A stretch of 64,000 bases of DNA from Nioella sp965215655 (GTDB lineage: Bacteria; Pseudomonadota; Alphaproteobacteria; Rhodobacterales; Rhodobacteraceae): positions 3,472,001-3,536,000 of the forward strand of contig NZ_OZ244111.1 in the NCBI RefSeq assembly GCF_965215655.1, read 5' to 3'. The position numbers and the translations under genes were made by a program. Below, in pieces: positions 61,641 through 64,000 of the stretch. The notes below the pieces were generated by a model. That model worked only from the letters and a program-made list of their open reading frames with translations. It was not told the origin of the DNA and searched no databases. Each line of letters begins with the position of its first letter. Positions within the stretch are counted from its first letter, which is position 1.

Positions 61641-61946
61641 CTAGCGACGCAAGGCCAGGTAAAGCGGCAAGCCACAGCTGACACCGATGCAGAAGGTGGC
61701 GGGGATTGCCACAAGCCCCCACCAGTTGCGCCGCTGCACCGTCTCGATCAGCACCCAAATCGTCAGGGACAGCGCGGCAATGGTCAGGTCCCAGACCAGC
61801 CCCGAGGTTGCGGCATTGGCATGCCATGCCTCGACCATCGCCATGATCGACCAGCCGTTTTCCTGGAACCAGGCAAGGAAGTAGCGCATCGGCAGGATCG
61901 TTCCGAGAATCGCGAGAGCAAGGAAAAGCAAGCGGGTCGGGGACAT
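61641..61946 (-). CDS. DUF2834 domain membrane protein
   Basis: A 101-residue protein with three hydrophobic segments: LLFLALAILGTILPMRYFLAWF near the start, LVWDLTIAALSLTIWVLIE in the middle and LVAIPATFCIGVSCGLPLYLALR at the end. This matches the DUF2834 family of small membrane proteins with the conserved DL, E and GLPL positions. Function unknown. The start ATG at 61946 has AAGGAG upstream; the longer frame to 61991 has no support. It converges on qor with 136 bases between stops. Confidence 0.8.
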   Translation of the reverse strand: MSPTRLLFLALAILGTILPMRYFLAWFQENGWSIMAMVEAWHANAATSGLVWDLTIAALSLTIWVLIETVQRRNWWGLVAIPATFCIGVSCGLPLYLALRR

Positions 61947-62119
61947 GTTGGTCTCCTTTTTGCAAGAGATGGCCAAGGGGCGACGAAACATAGTTAGCCT
62001 GCGACGCCGAAAGGCAAAGTGATGTTGCGTCGCAATTGACGCGGAAGGCGGGCCGCGTTACCCCATCGCGAACCGAAATTCTTGGCGCTTGGGGGCGCCG
62101 AACCAGAGGGAATTCAGGA

Positions 62120-63769
62120 ATGTCAGAGATCGAACGGGAGTCGATGGAATATGACGTCGTCATCGTGGGGGCGGGGCCGGCTGGCCTGTCGGCTGCGATC
62201 CGTCTGAAGCAGCTCGATGCCGACCTGAGCGTCGTCGTGCTGGAAAAGGGCTCTGAGGTGGGCGCGCATATCCTGTCGGGTGCGGTGCTGGACCCCTGCG
62301 GGCTGGACGCTCTGATCCCCGACTGGAAGGAAAAAGGCGCACCGCTGAACACGCCCGTCAAGGAAGACAACTTCTACGTCCTCGGACCGGCAGGCCAGCT
62401 GCGCGTGCCGAACTTCCCGATGCCGCCGCTGATGAACAACCACGGCAATTACATCGTCTCGATGGGCAATGTCTGCCGCTGGATGGCCGAGCAGGCCGAG
62501 GAAATGGGCGTCGAGATCTTCCCCGGCATGGCCTGTTCGGAACTCGTCTATGGCGAGAATGGCGAGGTCAAAGGCGTCGTGGCCGGTGTCTTCGGGCTGG
62601 AGGCTGATGGAACCATCGGCGAGAACACCGAACCGGGGATGGAGCTGCACGGGAAATACGTGTTCCTCTCCGAAGGCGTGCGCGGGTCGCTCGCCAAGGA
62701 GGTCATCGCGAAATACGACCTGTCCCACGGGCACGAGCCGCAGAAATTCGGCATCGGCATGAAAGAGATCTGGGAGATCGACCCTGCCAAGCACCGCGAG
62801 GGCACGGTGACCCACACCATGGGCTGGCCTCTTGGATCGAACGCGGGTGGCGGCTCGTTCATCTACCACCTAGAAAACAACCAGGTCTATGTGGGCTTCG
62901 TGGTGCACCTGAACTACAAGAACCCACACCTCTTTCCTTACATGGAATTCCAGCGCTTCAAGCATCATCCGATGGTTGCGGACCTTCTGGAAGGCGGCAA
63001 GCGCATCGCCTATGGCGCGCGGGCCATTTCCGAGGGCGGCTATCAGTCGATGCCGAAGATGGTCTTCCCCGGCGGCGCTCTGCTTGGCTGTTCGGTCGGC
63101 ATGGTCAACGTGCCGCGCATCAAGGGCAACCACAACGCCATGCTCTCGGGCAAGGCCGCGGCGGAAGCGGCCTATGAGGCGATCAGCGCCGGTCGGTCGT
63201 CGGATGAACTGACCAGCTACGAAACCGAGGTGCGCAATGGTGCCATCGGCAAGGACCTCAAGCGCGTTCGAAACGTCAAGCCGATGTGGTCGAAGTGGGG
63301 CCTGACCGCCTCGCTCGTCTTTGGCGGGCTCGACATGTGGACCAACAACCTCTTCGGATTCTCCTTCTTCGGGACGCTCAAGCACGGTAAGACCGATGCC
63401 GAGGCCACAGAGGAGGCCAGCAAGCACAAGGTCATTGAATACCCTCGCCCCGATGGCAAGATCAGCTTCGACCGGCTGACCAATGTCAGCTTCTCGATGA
63501 CCAATCACGAGGAAAGCCAGCCGGCACACCTTCATCTCAAGGATGCCAGCGTGCCGATCTCGGTCAACCTGGCGAAATACGCGGAACCGGCGCAGCGCTA
63601 TTGCCCGGCGGGCGTTTACGAGGTGGTCGAGAAGGGCGGCAAGCCGGAATTCGTGATCAACTTCCAGAACTGCGTGCATTGCAAAACCTGCGACATCAAG
63701 GACCCCAGCCAGAACATCAACTGGGTCACGCCACAGGGCGGCGACGGGCCGAATTACCCCAACATGTGA
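62120..63769 (+). CDS. Electron transfer flavoprotein-ubiquinone oxidoreductase
   Basis: A 549-residue membrane-associated flavoprotein that passes electrons from ETF to ubiquinone during fatty-acid and amino-acid oxidation. The FAD site is YDVVIVGAGPAGLSAAIRL, with HILSGAVLDP and SEGVRGSLAKEV after it. An amphipathic membrane segment lies near MWTNNLFGFSFFGTL. The C-terminal ferredoxin-like end has CPAGVYEVV and NCVHCKTCDIKDPSQNINWV, giving the four cysteines for [4Fe-4S]. Full length, single gene. The start at 62120 (MSEIERE) follows AGGGAATTCAGGA. Confidence 0.95.
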   Translation: MSEIERESMEYDVVIVGAGPAGLSAAIRLKQLDADLSVVVLEKGSEVGAHILSGAVLDPCGLDALIPDWKEKGAPLNTPVKEDNFYVLGPAGQLRVPNFPMPPLMNNHGNYIVSMGNVCRWMAEQAEEMGVEIFPGMACSELVYGENGEVKGVVAGVFGLEADGTIGENTEPGMELHGKYVFLSEGVRGSLAKEVIAKYDLSHGHEPQKFGIGMKEIWEIDPAKHREGTVTHTMGWPLGSNAGGGSFIYHLENNQVYVGFVVHLNYKNPHLFPYMEFQRFKHHPMVADLLEGGKRIAYGARAISEGGYQSMPKMVFPGGALLGCSVGMVNVPRIKGNHNAMLSGKAAAEAAYEAISAGRSSDELTSYETEVRNGAIGKDLKRVRNVKPMWSKWGLTASLVFGGLDMWTNNLFGFSFFGTLKHGKTDAEATEEASKHKVIEYPRPDGKISFDRLTNVSFSMTNHEESQPAHLHLKDASVPISVNLAKYAEPAQRYCPAGVYEVVEKGGKPEFVINFQNCVHCKTCDIKDPSQNINWVTPQGGDGPNYPNM

Positions 63770-63796
63770 TCACTTCCCTGACAGGAACCGAAAAAA

Positions 63797-63820
63797 CGGG
63801 GCGTCCAATAGGGCGCCCCG
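63797..63820 (+). terminator. Hairpin terminator after the ETF-QO gene
   Basis: CGGGGCG / CGCCCCG with a 10-base loop lies 27 bases after the stop. It is preceded by AAAAAA and followed by CATTGCTTCC, so the T-tract is weak on the plus strand. Confidence 0.5.
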
Positions 63821-63878
63821 CATTGCTTCCCGGGCATGGCGCACCTAATCTCTGTTCCAGATTGAGCAGGAGCATTCG

Positions 63879-64000
63879 ATGCAAACCCTTTCCCGTGTGG
63901 CGCTGATCCTTGGTCTCGGCCTCTCTGCCCCAGCAATGGCCCAGAACACGGTCGCCCTGGAACCCGGACTGGCCGGTGCCTACCTTGCCGCCCGCAGCGC
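63879..64000 (+). CDS. Secreted protein (N-terminal fragment, possibly TPR type)
   Basis: The first 40 codons of a gene cut by the right edge. MQTLSRVALILGLGLSAPAM is a signal peptide (cut near AMA-QN) and the mature chain begins NTVALEPGLAGAYLAARS. In Rhodobacterales a tetratricopeptide-repeat protein often follows the ETF-QO gene and begins similarly, but the visible part is too short to confirm this. AGCAGGAG lies before the ATG. Confidence 0.6.
   Translation, partial: MQTLSRVALILGLGLSAPAMAQNTVALEPGLAGAYLAARS

Overview
The window looks like a chromosomal segment of an alphaproteobacterium of the Rhodobacterales (Roseobacter group). The reasons are the high G+C content, the mreBCD-mrdA-rodA order, a TIGR02302/DUF4175 giant next to lysA, PlsC-FtsX-FtsE with a divergent MJ0042-type zinc-ribbon protein, an FeS-type photolyase and an ETF-ubiquinone oxidoreductase. 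This placement rests on protein character and gene order, not on a database search. No rRNA, CRISPR array, insertion sequence or phage gene was recognised. One tRNA (Gln, TTG) is present.

Region 1 (1-20.5 kb) is mostly housekeeping and small single genes. It holds the start of a MATE exporter, two neighbouring secreted proteins carrying MVL (mannan-binding lectin) type modules, a GFA-family protein, gltX, a SulP transporter without STAS, a Tat-type metallo-beta-lactamase-fold protein, several small conserved proteins, a soxR/VOC pair sharing a SoxR-like operator, nadE, an 18-repeat secreted MORN protein, a translationally coupled SDR and FeS photolyase, a GST, and leuA. leuA is preceded by a leucine-rich leader peptide and a hairpin, which is a good candidate attenuator.

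Region 2 (20.7-36.9 kb) starts with the rod-shape operon mreB-mreC-mreD-mrdA-rodA, followed by a GhrA-like dehydrogenase, SseB and uracil-DNA glycosylase family genes and an ArsR/ArsP-type pair. It then has a capsule-type block: a KpsT-like ATPase, a KpsE-like protein, kdsA and a phosphomannomutase. It ends with a BON-MscS channel and tRNA-Gln.

Region 3 (37.0-53.4 kb) is a catabolic island between tRNA-Gln and the plsC-ftsX-ftsE block. Its first half has a sugar ABC transporter, a 2-hydroxyacid dehydrogenase, mannonate dehydratase (uxuA), three overlapping Gfo/Idh/MocA oxidoreductase genes and a FadR-type GntR regulator. A near-perfect palindrome, ACCGGTATACTGGT, occurs once before the regulator/oxidoreductase divergon and again, with one change, before uxuA, so the two operons look like one regulon. 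Its second half has four genes joined by ATGA overlaps: LLM flavin monooxygenase, aldo-keto reductase, flavin reductase and alpha/beta hydrolase. These are divergent from a HutC-type GntR regulator and a fourth Gfo/Idh/MocA gene. The first three match, in content and order, the smoC-smoB-smoA core of the sulfoquinovose monooxygenase (sulfo-SMO) pathway. The fourth Gfo/Idh/MocA protein is a candidate NAD-dependent glycosidase standing in for the classical GH31 sulfoquinovosidase, which is absent here. This is the most interesting part of the window.

Region 4 (53.4-64 kb) returns to core functions: plsC, ftsX, ftsE, the zinc-ribbon protein, DUF4175, lysA, a quinone oxidoreductase, a DUF2834 membrane protein, ETF-QO and the start of a secreted protein cut by the window end.
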